The position numbers and the translations under genes were made by a program. DNA of 64,000 nt from Rubellimicrobium sp. CFH 75288 (GTDB lineage Bacteria > Pseudomonadota > Alphaproteobacteria > Rhodobacterales > Rhodobacteraceae): positions 1-64,000 of the forward strand of contig NZ_WYDP01000014.1 of the NCBI RefSeq assembly GCF_009904055.1, given 5' to 3'. Within the stretch, counting starts at the first letter, position 1; the number at the start of each line of letters is the position of its first letter. A model generated the notes under the pieces. The model saw only the letters and a list, made by a program, of their open reading frames with translations, had not been told where the DNA came from and did not search any database. This document shows positions 35,585-43,162 of this stretch, piece after piece.

Positions 35585-37047
35585 CTCCACCGGCTGTCCT
35601 CGCCATCGACCAGGGCACGACCAGCACGCGGGCCTTCCTGCTCGACGCCGGCGGGGATCTGCGCCCGCTCCATGCGCGCCGGCACCGCCAGCACCGCCCC
35701 GCGCCCGGTCGGGTGGAGCACGATCCGGGCGAGCTTCTGGCCGACCTGTCCGCCTGCCTCGAGGCGGCGCAGGCGGCGGGTCCGGTCGCGGCCGTGGGGC
35801 TCGACAACCAGGGCGAAAGCTGCCTCGGCTGGGACGCGCGCACCGGAGAGCCCGTCTGCCCCGTCCTCGTCTGGCAGGACGCACGCACCGAAGCCGATTG
35901 CGCCCGCCTGCGCGCCGCGGGGGCCGAGCCGCTCAGCCTCGCGCGCGCCGGGGTGCCGCTCGATCCCTATTTCTCGGCCTCCAAGCTGGGCTGGATCCTG
36001 CGCGAAATCCCCGAGGCCGCCGCGCTCCATCGCGGGGGACGGCTGCGGCTCGGGACCACGGACGCCTTCTTCCGCGACCGTCTGGGCGGCCGGTTCGAGA
36101 CCGATCCCACCACGGCCTCCCGGACCGGACTCATGGACCTGGCCCGGCTCGACTGGGACGCGGAGCTCTGCGCCCTCCACGGCGTGCCGCCCGAATGCCT
36201 GCCCGCGATCCGGCCCTCGACCGGCGATCTGGGCCCGCTCGGCCCGCTGCCCCTGACCGCGAGCCTCGTGGACCAGCAGGCGGCGACCTGGGGCCATGGC
36301 TGCCGCCGCCCGGGAGAGACCAAGATCACCTTCGGCACCGGCGCCTTCGCGCTGGCGCTGCTGGGCGATTCCCTGCCCGCCGACCGTCGGGGCTGTCTGC
36401 TCACCGTCGCCTGGGCACGCGCGGGCGAGCCGCCCGTCTATGCGCTCGAGGGCGGCGTCTATGCCGCCGGGGCCGCGCTCGACTGGGCGCAGGGGCTGGG
36501 CCTGTGGCGCGACACGGCCGATCTGGCGCTGCCCGCGGGTCCGCCGGCCATCGCCCGCGGCGTCGCCTTCGTGCCGGCGCTGTCGGGGCTCGCCTGCCCG
36601 CACTGGAACCGGCAGGCGCGCGGCGCCTGGCTCGGGCTCGATCTCGCGACGGGGCGGGCCGATCTCGTCGCGGCGCTGCTCGAGGGGATCGCCTTCCGCG
36701 CGGCCGAGGTGCTCGAGGCGATGGAGGGCGCCGCCCCGCTGCGGGAGCCCGTCTCCGTCGATGGGGGGCTCAGCGCCAACCCCGCCTTCCTGCGCCTGCT
36801 CGCCGGGGCGCTCGGCCGCCCCGTCCGCGTCTCGCCCGAGCCCGAACTGACCGCCCGGGGCATTGCCGCTCTGGCCGCCGAGGCGGTGGGGCTCGCCCCC
36901 CCGGACCCGCCCCTTGGCCAGCCGGTCGATCCGCCCGCGACGGAACCCTTGCACGCCTTCCGCGATCGCTTCGCGGCCGCGCGGGCCGCCGTCGAGGGCT
37001 ACGGGCGGGCGCTGGCCGCGGCCGGGGGTCGCAGCGCCCCGACGTGA
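35581..37047 (+). CDS. FGGY-family carbohydrate kinase (glycerol-kinase-like)
   Basis: A 488-residue kinase of the FGGY fold. The N-terminal phosphate loop AIDQGTTSTRAFLLD, then LDNQGESCLGWD and WQDART, follow the glycerol-kinase layout (NQRET in GlpK is NQGES here). GTGAFAL and the DGGLSANPAFLRLLAG ATP-binding block are intact. Divergence from GlpK at substrate-contact positions means the polyol may not be glycerol. It closes the divergent operon and its last 49 bases overlap the end of the opposing HAD phosphatase gene. Confidence 0.85.
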   Translation: MTPPAVLAIDQGTTSTRAFLLDAGGDLRPLHARRHRQHRPAPGRVEHDPGELLADLSACLEAAQAAGPVAAVGLDNQGESCLGWDARTGEPVCPVLVWQDARTEADCARLRAAGAEPLSLARAGVPLDPYFSASKLGWILREIPEAAALHRGGRLRLGTTDAFFRDRLGGRFETDPTTASRTGLMDLARLDWDAELCALHGVPPECLPAIRPSTGDLGPLGPLPLTASLVDQQAATWGHGCRRPGETKITFGTGAFALALLGDSLPADRRGCLLTVAWARAGEPPVYALEGGVYAAGAALDWAQGLGLWRDTADLALPAGPPAIARGVAFVPALSGLACPHWNRQARGAWLGLDLATGRADLVAALLEGIAFRAAEVLEAMEGAAPLREPVSVDGGLSANPAFLRLLAGALGRPVRVSPEPELTARGIAALAAEAVGLAPPDPPLGQPVDPPATEPLHAFRDRFAAARAAVEGYGRALAAAGGRSAPT

Positions 37048-37505
37048 AGGAAGCGCACCCCCGCCCGCGCCGCGGCCTCGCGGTCGGACGGCGCGTCGCC
37101 CACGAACAGCGTCTCCGCTGGCGCCGCCCCCCACAGCCGCATCGCGCGCAGCAGAAGGCCCGGCTCGGGCTTGCGGCAGCCGCAGCCCCCCTCCATCCGG
37201 TGCGGGCAGAACAGCGCGGCCCAGGGCGGCGGCCGGTGCCCCGTTGCCGCCTCGGCCGCGTCCAGCAGCAGCCGCCGCGCGGTGGCCGCCGACAGGTGCC
37301 CGTAGAAGACGTGGTCCTGGTTGGAGGCCAGCGCCATCCGCAAGTCCCGCCCCCAGGGCAGCCCCCCCAGCGCCTCGCGCAGCCCCCCGATCGGCTCCCA
37401 TTCCCCGTCGCGATGGGGGCAGGGCTGGCCGGGCACCAGCGTCCGGCGCAGCGTGTCGTCGGCATCGAAGATCACCAGCCGCACGTCCGGCGGAAACGGG
37501 CTCAT
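36999..37505 (-). CDS. GmhB-like HAD-IIIA phosphatase
   Basis: A 168-residue HAD phosphatase. Motif I is IFDADDTLR (Asp14, Asp16), motif II ALASNQD, motif III Lys in CRKPEPG and motif IV LFVGDAPSDREAA. A zinc-loop-like CPHRMEGGCGCRKPEPG replaces the cap, the arrangement known from heptose-bisphosphate phosphatase GmhB and the histidinol phosphatase domain of HisB, so the substrate is probably a phosphorylated sugar or sugar-like compound. It is the last gene of the seven-gene leftward cluster; its start overlaps the stop of the large fusion gene (ATGA). Confidence 0.82.
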   Translation of the reverse strand: MSPFPPDVRLVIFDADDTLRRTLVPGQPCPHRDGEWEPIGGLREALGGLPWGRDLRMALASNQDHVFYGHLSAATARRLLLDAAEAATGHRPPPWAALFCPHRMEGGCGCRKPEPGLLLRAMRLWGAAPAETLFVGDAPSDREAAARAGVRFLHVGALRPPAAASARP

Positions 37506-39136
37506 CCCCATCCGGCCGCCCCCCGCGCCAGCGCACGCCGCAGGCCCCCCCGGTGGCGCGCAGCCTCGGCCCTCCAGGCGCCCGGCTCGGGCAGCGTGCG
37601 CGCAGCCAAGTCGGCATAGCCCAGCCGCCAGGCCCGCCAGGCCGCCTCGTGAAAGGCCAGCTCCTCCCGGTCGGGCCGCCCGCCGGACTGCGCCTGCCAA
37701 TGCTCGACCAGCCGGCCCCGCGCCGCGGGGCCCATCTCCCATTCGGCCGCCGCCCCGGCCAGGTCCCACAGGGGCGCCTGCGGCCCCGGCGCGAAATGGT
37801 CGTCGGCATGGTCCAGCGCGTCGCACTTGACGAACCCGCCGTCCGGCCGGCGCAGCCATTCGGGCGGCCCCATCCGCCCGTCGCACCGGACCGCCTCGCC
37901 CGCGCGCCCGGCCGCCTGTCCCACCCAGGCCGGCAGCACGAGCCCCTCCGCCGCCGCCGTCGCCTCCAGGATCGCGAGCAGCCGCTCTGCCCCGCCCGTC
38001 CCCGTCCCCTCGCCGCGCAGGCCCGCCGCATGGCCCGCCATTGCGGCGAGCAGCCCGTCCGAGAGCCGCTCGCAGGCCCGTCCCTCCACCCATTCGAGCG
38101 CGAGGAACCCGCGCCCCAGCCAGAGCGGCCGCGCGCCCCCCCGCTCGGCCAGACGCCCCGCCCGCGCCGCCGTCCGCTCTCCCCGCGCGCCCAGCCCCGC
38201 CCAGCGCAGCAGGACCGCCCCGCCGTCCGGCGCGCGCGCCCACAGCTTGCGCCGCTCGTGCCAGGGATGGACCGGTCCCCCCCGCCGCGCCGGGGCGATG
38301 GCGCGCCACAGCCCGCCGCCGAGATCGCGCAGCGGCCCCCATCGCGCCTCCAGGTCAGGCCGCACGGCCGCGTCCCACGCCTCCGCCCAGACCGGCAGCC
38401 GCGCCCAGAGCGCCCGCGCCCGCTCCGAGCGCAGCGCGCCCGGGTCCGGCGCATGGGCCGGCAGCAGGTGCACAAGCCGCGCGCCGGCCGCCTCGGCCGC
38501 CTCCGCCGCCGCGGCGAGCGACGAGCCGCTGATCCCCGGCCCCTCGTCCACGCAGAGCACCTGCTCCGCCCCCCGCAGCGCCGCCCCCTGCGCGGGCGAG
38601 AGCCGCACCCGCCGGTCCCAGGGCTCGCCCTCGGGGCGCACGGACAGGCGGCGGGCACGCGCGCCTGCGGCCTCCGCCTCGGCCGCCACCACCGCCCCCA
38701 GCGTCGTGCCGATCGAGCGCAGCCCCAGCACCGCCACGTCGCGGGGGCGGTGCGCGCGCAGCATCCGCGCCGCCGCCGCCGCGTGCAGCGCCGGGTCCAG
38801 CGCGTAGAAGGCGAAGCCCTCCGGCTCCTTGATCGCGGCGCGGGGGGGCAGCGGCCCCGCCAGCGCCCGGCGCAGCGCCTCCCCCGCCTCCCCGCGCGCC
38901 CGGCCCCGCCCCCCTTCGCGGCGCAGCCGCGCCAGCGCGTCGGTCGCCGCCATCAGCGCGCGCAAGGATGGGGCCCCGTCCCCGGCCTCGGGGGCCAGCG
39001 CGTCCGCCACGCCCGCCTCCAGCGCGCCCGCCTCCAGGAGCAGCGCCTCGGCCTCGCCTTCGTCCAGGCGCGCCAGCAGCGCGCGCGCCTCGGCCCGGGG
39101 GCAGACCTCGCGCAGCCGGTCGCCGAACACGATCAC
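37502..39136 (-). CDS. Phosphoribosyltransferase-like / aminoglycoside-phosphotransferase-like fusion
   Basis: A 544-residue protein with, by my reading, two enzyme-like parts. Residues about 100-225 look like a type I phosphoribosyltransferase: VAVLGLRSIGTTLGAVVA, then VLCVDEGPGISGSSL in the place of the PRPP loop. Residues about 290-544 look like a kinase of the APH fold: LLRWAGLG (beta 3), ERTAARAGRLA (helix C), FLALEWVEGRA (hinge) and, late, VKCDALDHADDHF with LWDLAGAAAEW. The first 95 residues are helical and unassigned. The GTG start abuts the inositol-phosphate-synthase stop with no gap. Neither domain is certain and no named family was recognised. Confidence 0.6.
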   Translation of the reverse strand: MIVFGDRLREVCPRAEARALLARLDEGEAEALLLEAGALEAGVADALAPEAGDGAPSLRALMAATDALARLRREGGRGRARGEAGEALRRALAGPLPPRAAIKEPEGFAFYALDPALHAAAAARMLRAHRPRDVAVLGLRSIGTTLGAVVAAEAEAAGARARRLSVRPEGEPWDRRVRLSPAQGAALRGAEQVLCVDEGPGISGSSLAAAAEAAEAAGARLVHLLPAHAPDPGALRSERARALWARLPVWAEAWDAAVRPDLEARWGPLRDLGGGLWRAIAPARRGGPVHPWHERRKLWARAPDGGAVLLRWAGLGARGERTAARAGRLAERGGARPLWLGRGFLALEWVEGRACERLSDGLLAAMAGHAAGLRGEGTGTGGAERLLAILEATAAAEGLVLPAWVGQAAGRAGEAVRCDGRMGPPEWLRRPDGGFVKCDALDHADDHFAPGPQAPLWDLAGAAAEWEMGPAARGRLVEHWQAQSGGRPDREELAFHEAAWRAWRLGYADLAARTLPEPGAWRAEAARHRGGLRRALARGAAGWG

Positions 39137-40246
39137 TCAGCCGTCCCGCAGAAAGGCCTCCGTGGCGGCATGGGCCTCCTCGTCGGTCATCTGGCGCGGC
39201 GGATGCTTGCACAGGAAGGCGGCCGGCCCCTCGACCGGCCCGGCGAGGCCGCGGTCCCGCGCCAGCCGCGCGAGGCGGATCATGTCGATCGCCACCCCGG
39301 CCGAGTTGGGGCTGTCCTCCACCGACAGGCGCAGCTCCAGATGCATGGGCACGCCGCCGAACAGGGTCCCCTCCAGCCGGATGAAGGCCACCTTGTTGTC
39401 CTTCTGCCAGGCCACGTAGTCCGAGGGCCCCACATGGATGTCCCCCTCGGCCAGCCGCTCGCCCACGACCGCCTGCACGGCCTCCGTCTTGGACCGCTTC
39501 TTGGAGGCCAGCCGGTCCCGCGCCCACATGTTGAGAAAGTCGGTGTTGCCCCCGGTATTGAGCTGATAGGTCCGCTCCAGCCGCACGCCGCGGCGGCGAA
39601 ACAGGTCCGCCAGCGTCCGGTGCACGATGGTCGCGCCCAGCTGCGCCTTGATGTCGTCGCCGATGATCGGCACGCCCGCCGCGCGGAACCGCTCCGCCCA
39701 GCCGGGGTCCGAGGCGATGAAGACGGGGATCGCGTTCACAAAGGCCACGCCCGCCTCCAGCGCGCAGGCGGCATAGAACTCGGTCGCCTTCTGGCTGCCC
39801 ACGGGCAGGTAGTTGACCATCACCTCCGCGCCGGCCTCGCGCAGCGCCTCCACCACGGCGGCGCGGTCGGGCTCGGGCGCGTCGGCGGGCAGAAAGGTCT
39901 GCTCCTCCGGGTGCTCGGCCATGTGGGGGGCCACCCCGTCCAGGACCGGGCCCATCCGCACGACCGTCCCCGTCGCGGGCACGTCGGGGCAGAAGCGCGC
40001 GGTGCAGTTCGGGGGGGCGAAGATCGCCTCGGCCACGTCGCGGCCCACCTTGCGCCGGTCGATGTCCCAGGCCGCGACCACGCGGATGTCGCCAGCCCCC
40101 CAGGGCCCGATCCGCGGATGCATCAGCCCCGTGGCGTCGTTGCGCCCGGTGTGCCGCGCGATCCCCTGCACCAGCGAGGAGGCGCAGTTGCCCACCCCCA
40201 CCAGCGCCAGCCGGATCGGCCCCGTCCCCGCGCCGCCATCCGCCAT
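39137..40246 (-). CDS. ino1: myo-Inositol-1-phosphate synthase (inositol-3-phosphate synthase)
   Basis: A 369-residue NAD-dependent isomerase turning glucose 6-phosphate into inositol 1-phosphate. The short prokaryotic form is indicated by length and by VGVGNCASSLVQG (NAD loop), VNYLPVGSQKATEFYA, IIGDDIKAQLGATIVHRTL, YQLNTGGNTDFLNM and SKKRSKTEAV with the catalytic lysines. SPNSAGVAIDMIRLA is the usual C-terminal block. It is translationally tied to the glycosidase-like gene (TGATG, 1-base overlap) and abuts the fusion gene. Inositol synthesis is uncommon in this family of bacteria and marks the cluster as a special pathway. Confidence 0.93.
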   Translation of the reverse strand: MADGGAGTGPIRLALVGVGNCASSLVQGIARHTGRNDATGLMHPRIGPWGAGDIRVVAAWDIDRRKVGRDVAEAIFAPPNCTARFCPDVPATGTVVRMGPVLDGVAPHMAEHPEEQTFLPADAPEPDRAAVVEALREAGAEVMVNYLPVGSQKATEFYAACALEAGVAFVNAIPVFIASDPGWAERFRAAGVPIIGDDIKAQLGATIVHRTLADLFRRRGVRLERTYQLNTGGNTDFLNMWARDRLASKKRSKTEAVQAVVGERLAEGDIHVGPSDYVAWQKDNKVAFIRLEGTLFGGVPMHLELRLSVEDSPNSAGVAIDMIRLARLARDRGLAGPVEGPAAFLCKHPPRQMTDEEAHAATEAFLRDG

Positions 40247-41169
40247 CAGCCCCTCCCTCCCGCGGCGGCGCGCGCGGGCCGCGCGGGCGCATAGCGCTCG
40301 ACCACGGCGCCGCAGAACTCGGCAAAGGCAGACGGATCGCGCGGCGGGCTCGTGTGGTGGTCCTCCACGCCCAGATGCCCCGGCGTGAAGCACAGGGTGG
40401 CCATCACCTCGAAGCCCTCCAGCGCCGCCATCTGCCGGTCGAACCACTCCCACGCCCCGGGCCGGAAGCTGTCCGCCCAGGAGAGCCCCGTGCGCACCCG
40501 CCGCACGCCCAGCCGGCGCATCCACGCCACCGCATCCTCCAGGCGCGGGTCCTCGAAATGGAACCACTGCATGATCCCCATCCGCCCCGCCAGCGCGGCA
40601 TAGGTCTCGAGGCCGGGCTTGGGGGTGCCGTCCTCGCGGATCAGCCCCATGTAGAAGTGCCGGTAATAGCTCGAGCCCTCGGCCTCCTTGTGGCGGGTCG
40701 TGGCCTCCCAGGTCCGCGGCAGGTCCAGAAGCGAGTACCAGTACACCCGCTCCACCCGGTCGAGCAGCAGCTCGGCCGTGCGCCGCAGGCCCCATTCCTG
40801 CACTTCCTCGGCGCCGAAGGAGCCCACCCCGACCTCGCTCACCCAGACGGGCAGGGCGGTCGCCCGCTCGATCTCGGCGATGCGGTCGGGCCATTCGCCG
40901 ATCGGCCACAGGTTCCAGTCGAGCGGGAATCCGTGCACCGCGACCACGTCCACCGCCTCCAGCGCGCCCAGCCGCTCCAGTCGCTCCACGAAGCCCGGAT
41001 CGATCGGCGACATCCCCCCCATCACGCGCGTGAGGCCGGGGTTGCAATGGGCCACGACCCGCCCCGCCTCGGCGACCATGGCGCTGAAGACCGACCAGTC
41101 GGGATCGAGCGCCGGGTTCCAATGAGACTTGTTGTTGGGCTCGTTCCAGAACATGACGGACTCGATCAT
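40246..41169 (-). CDS. GH39/clan-A-like glycosidase, apparently circularly permuted
   Basis: A 307-residue TIM-barrel-type protein of the kind annotated as beta-xylosidase. The acid/base motif WNEPN comes at once (Glu10), and the nucleophile-like VWVSEVGVG has Glu112. The strands that normally precede the acid/base (LGVRRVRTGLSWADS at about 220-234, FEVMATLCFTP at 253-263 and the helix ending VERYAP at about 294) come after it instead. So the chain seems to begin where the canonical fold has its third helix. No signal peptide is present, so substrate is intracellular. It lies between the methyltransferase and inositol-phosphate synthase genes with overlaps on both sides. Confidence 0.72.
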   Translation of the reverse strand: MIESVMFWNEPNNKSHWNPALDPDWSVFSAMVAEAGRVVAHCNPGLTRVMGGMSPIDPGFVERLERLGALEAVDVVAVHGFPLDWNLWPIGEWPDRIAEIERATALPVWVSEVGVGSFGAEEVQEWGLRRTAELLLDRVERVYWYSLLDLPRTWEATTRHKEAEGSSYYRHFYMGLIREDGTPKPGLETYAALAGRMGIMQWFHFEDPRLEDAVAWMRRLGVRRVRTGLSWADSFRPGAWEWFDRQMAALEGFEVMATLCFTPGHLGVEDHHTSPPRDPSAFAEFCGAVVERYAPARPARAAAGGRG

Positions 41170-41990
41170 CGGCCCTCCTCGGCGTTGCGGCGGATCGGTG
41201 CGAGGGGCCTCAGCCCCCACTCGGCAAAGGGCACGGGCGCGGTCCGGCACAGCCAGACATCCTCCGTCCGCGCCTCGATGGCAAAGCCGGCCGCGCGCAG
41301 CATCGCCTCCGCGCCGGCCGGGTTCGGCAGCCACCAGTTGGTCCAGTCGCCCCCGTAGGCGCGCTCGACGAAGAACAGCGCCGGATGGTCCGGGTCGGGC
41401 AGCGGCCCGTCGAAGGCGAAGGGGATGTCCTCCGCCACGGGCGGGACGCGCGCCCCCCCGCGCGTGTGGGTCTGGAACAGCAGCCGCTCGGCGCAGACCG
41501 CGTCGCGGATCAGGTCCAGCGCCAGAAGCGGATGGCGCAGATGGTAGAGGACCCCGAGAAACAGCACGAGGTCGAACCGCTCGCCCAGATCGGCGATGTC
41601 CCAGACCTCCATCTGCCGGAACTCCGCCCCCGATCCCAGCACCCCGGCCGCCAGCCGCGCCTGCGCGAGATAGCGCGGATCGTGGTCGATCCCCAGCACC
41701 CGCGCCGCGCCGCGCCGCTCCATCTCGAAGCTCCAGAAGCCCGCGTTGCAGCCGATGTCGAGGACCGAGCAGCCCCGCAGGTCCTCGGGCAGGATCGGGG
41801 CGATCCGGCGCAGCTTGTCGGCCGGATGATCGCCCAGGGCGTGATCCGGCGCGGTCTGGAGATCGCCCAGCCGCAGGTTGTGGAACCACGGGCCCAGGGC
41901 CCGCACCCGGTCGGCCAGATCGGCCGGGCCGGAGGGGCCGTGCCCGCCCTGCGGCGGGGCGAGGGCCGTCCTCCACGCGCCCTCCCTCAT
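41166..41990 (-). CDS. SAM-dependent methyltransferase, TIGR04290-like
   Basis: A 274-residue class I methyltransferase. The SAM loop VLDIGCNAGFWSFEMERRG is near residue 75, followed by GIDHD (acidic ribose contact) and FLGVLYHLRHPLLALDLIR. It resembles tRNA-wobble CmoB-like and sugar methyltransferases in this core, and by overall pattern a small family seen together with inositol-phosphate synthase and the glycosidase-like protein. The C-terminal WWLPNPAGAEAMLRAAGF is a common ending. Its ATG overlaps the phosphatase stop and its stop overlaps the glycosidase start (both ATGA). Confidence 0.78.
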   Translation of the reverse strand: MREGAWRTALAPPQGGHGPSGPADLADRVRALGPWFHNLRLGDLQTAPDHALGDHPADKLRRIAPILPEDLRGCSVLDIGCNAGFWSFEMERRGAARVLGIDHDPRYLAQARLAAGVLGSGAEFRQMEVWDIADLGERFDLVLFLGVLYHLRHPLLALDLIRDAVCAERLLFQTHTRGGARVPPVAEDIPFAFDGPLPDPDHPALFFVERAYGGDWTNWWLPNPAGAEAMLRAAGFAIEARTEDVWLCRTAPVPFAEWGLRPLAPIRRNAEEGR

Positions 41991-42625
41991 GCGGCGCGGT
42001 CCCGCCGCTCGCCCGCGCGCTCGCGCGGCAGGTCGTTGAGGCCGGTCAGACGCGCCCAGCCCGGCCCCGCCTCGATCCGCGTGACGGAGGCCGGTCCCAC
42101 CTCCAGCCGCAGCAGGTTGTCGAGCGGCAGGCCCAGCACATGCGCCACCAGGCCCCGGATCATGTCGGCATGGGTGACGAGGACGATCCGCCGCGCGCCC
42201 CCGCCAGCCTCCTCCTCGGCCAGGTCCGCCGCCAGCGCGGCGATCCGCGCCACCGCTTCGGCCATGGATTCGCCGCCCGGCGGGCGGGCGCTGCCGCGGC
42301 GGGCGTTCCAGGCCTCCCAGTCGGGATCGCCCGCGAGCGACTCGAAGCTCCGGCCCGTCCAGGCGCCGAACTCGATCTCGTCGAGGCGGGGGTCCACGGT
42401 CGGGGTCAGCCCTGCCGCCTGCGCGATCGCCTGTGCCGTCTCGCGCGCGCGCTCGCGCGGGCTGGTGCGGACCGCGTCGGGGCCCTCCGCCGCGAGGCGC
42501 CGCGCCAGCAGCGCGGCCTGGAACCGTCCGAGCGGGCGCAGCGGCACGCCCTCGGCCCGCCCCGTCAGGCGCAGGCCCAGATCGGCATGGGCGGCGTGAC
42601 GCACGAGGATCAGCGTGACGGCGAT
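41987..42625 (-). CDS. Histidine phosphatase family protein, apparent ATC start
   Basis: A 212-residue phosphoglycerate-mutase-type phosphatase. The phospho-His motif is LVRHAAH (His10), TSPRERARETA is the second conserved block, FGAWTGRSFESL and VTHADMIRGL carry the other catalytic residues. Alpha-ribazole phosphatase and fructose-2,6-bisphosphatase-like enzymes are the nearest types; the substrate is unknown. No ATG, GTG or TTG begins the fold: the codon at 42625-42623, 8 bases after GGGGAGG (42640-42634), is ATC and would give M-AVTLILVRHA. It overlaps the DUF454 gene by 16 bases. Confidence 0.75.
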   Translation of the reverse strand: MAVTLILVRHAAHADLGLRLTGRAEGVPLRPLGRFQAALLARRLAAEGPDAVRTSPRERARETAQAIAQAAGLTPTVDPRLDEIEFGAWTGRSFESLAGDPDWEAWNARRGSARPPGGESMAEAVARIAALAADLAEEEAGGGARRIVLVTHADMIRGLVAHVLGLPLDNLLRLEVGPASVTRIEAGPGWARLTGLNDLPRERAGERRDRAA

Positions 42626-43098
42626 GGCGCAGACCTCCCCGAAGCCGGGCCCCCGGCGCGGGGGAGACGCCCGCCAACGCCGGAGCCCGAGGAAAGTTCC
42701 TCCGGGCCCTGGCCGCCCGCCTCCCGGCCTCGCCCGTCGGGCGCCGAGGGCCGGCGCAGAAGCCACGTCGCCACGGCGGCAAGCAGCCCGGCCTGCAGGA
42801 CGACGGCCCAGACCGGCGCGCCCGCGGCCCAGGCCAGGGCCACCGACAGCGCCATGGCCGCGCAGGCCAGCGCCTTGTGGCGGGGCCGGACGGCCCCATG
42901 CGCCTGCCAGTCGCGCAGGGCGGGACCGAAGCGGCTCCGCATCAGACGGGCATGGAGCGCCGGCGAGCCGCGCGCCAGGCAGGCGGCGGCCAGGATCATG
43001 AAGATCGTGGTGGGCATGAGCGGCAGCACCGCCCCGACCAGGCCCAGTCCCGCCAGGACGAGCCCCAGTCCGGTCCACATGCCCCGTCGCCATGCCAC
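42610..43098 (-). CDS. DUF454 (YbaN) family membrane protein
   Basis: 162 residues with the YbaN/DUF454 pattern: a first hydrophobic helix with LGLVGAVLPLMPTTIFMILAA, ACLARGSPALHARL, and two more hydrophobic stretches (about 85-115). The C-terminal 45 residues are Gly/Pro/Ser rich and look disordered. The GTG at 43098 has GGAGG 8 bases upstream and is chosen over a TTG at 43152. The role of the family is unknown. It heads the leftward cluster with the histidine phosphatase, but the DUF454 gene may be an unrelated neighbour. Confidence 0.75.
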   Translation of the reverse strand: MAWRRGMWTGLGLVLAGLGLVGAVLPLMPTTIFMILAAACLARGSPALHARLMRSRFGPALRDWQAHGAVRPRHKALACAAMALSVALAWAAGAPVWAVVLQAGLLAAVATWLLRRPSAPDGRGREAGGQGPEELSSGSGVGGRLPRAGGPASGRSAPSPSR

Positions 43099-43162
43099 CC
43101 CTGCCGCCTCCGGTCCGTCCCTTCCATCTGGACCGGAGGGGCCAAGCTTCAATGCGCGGACC

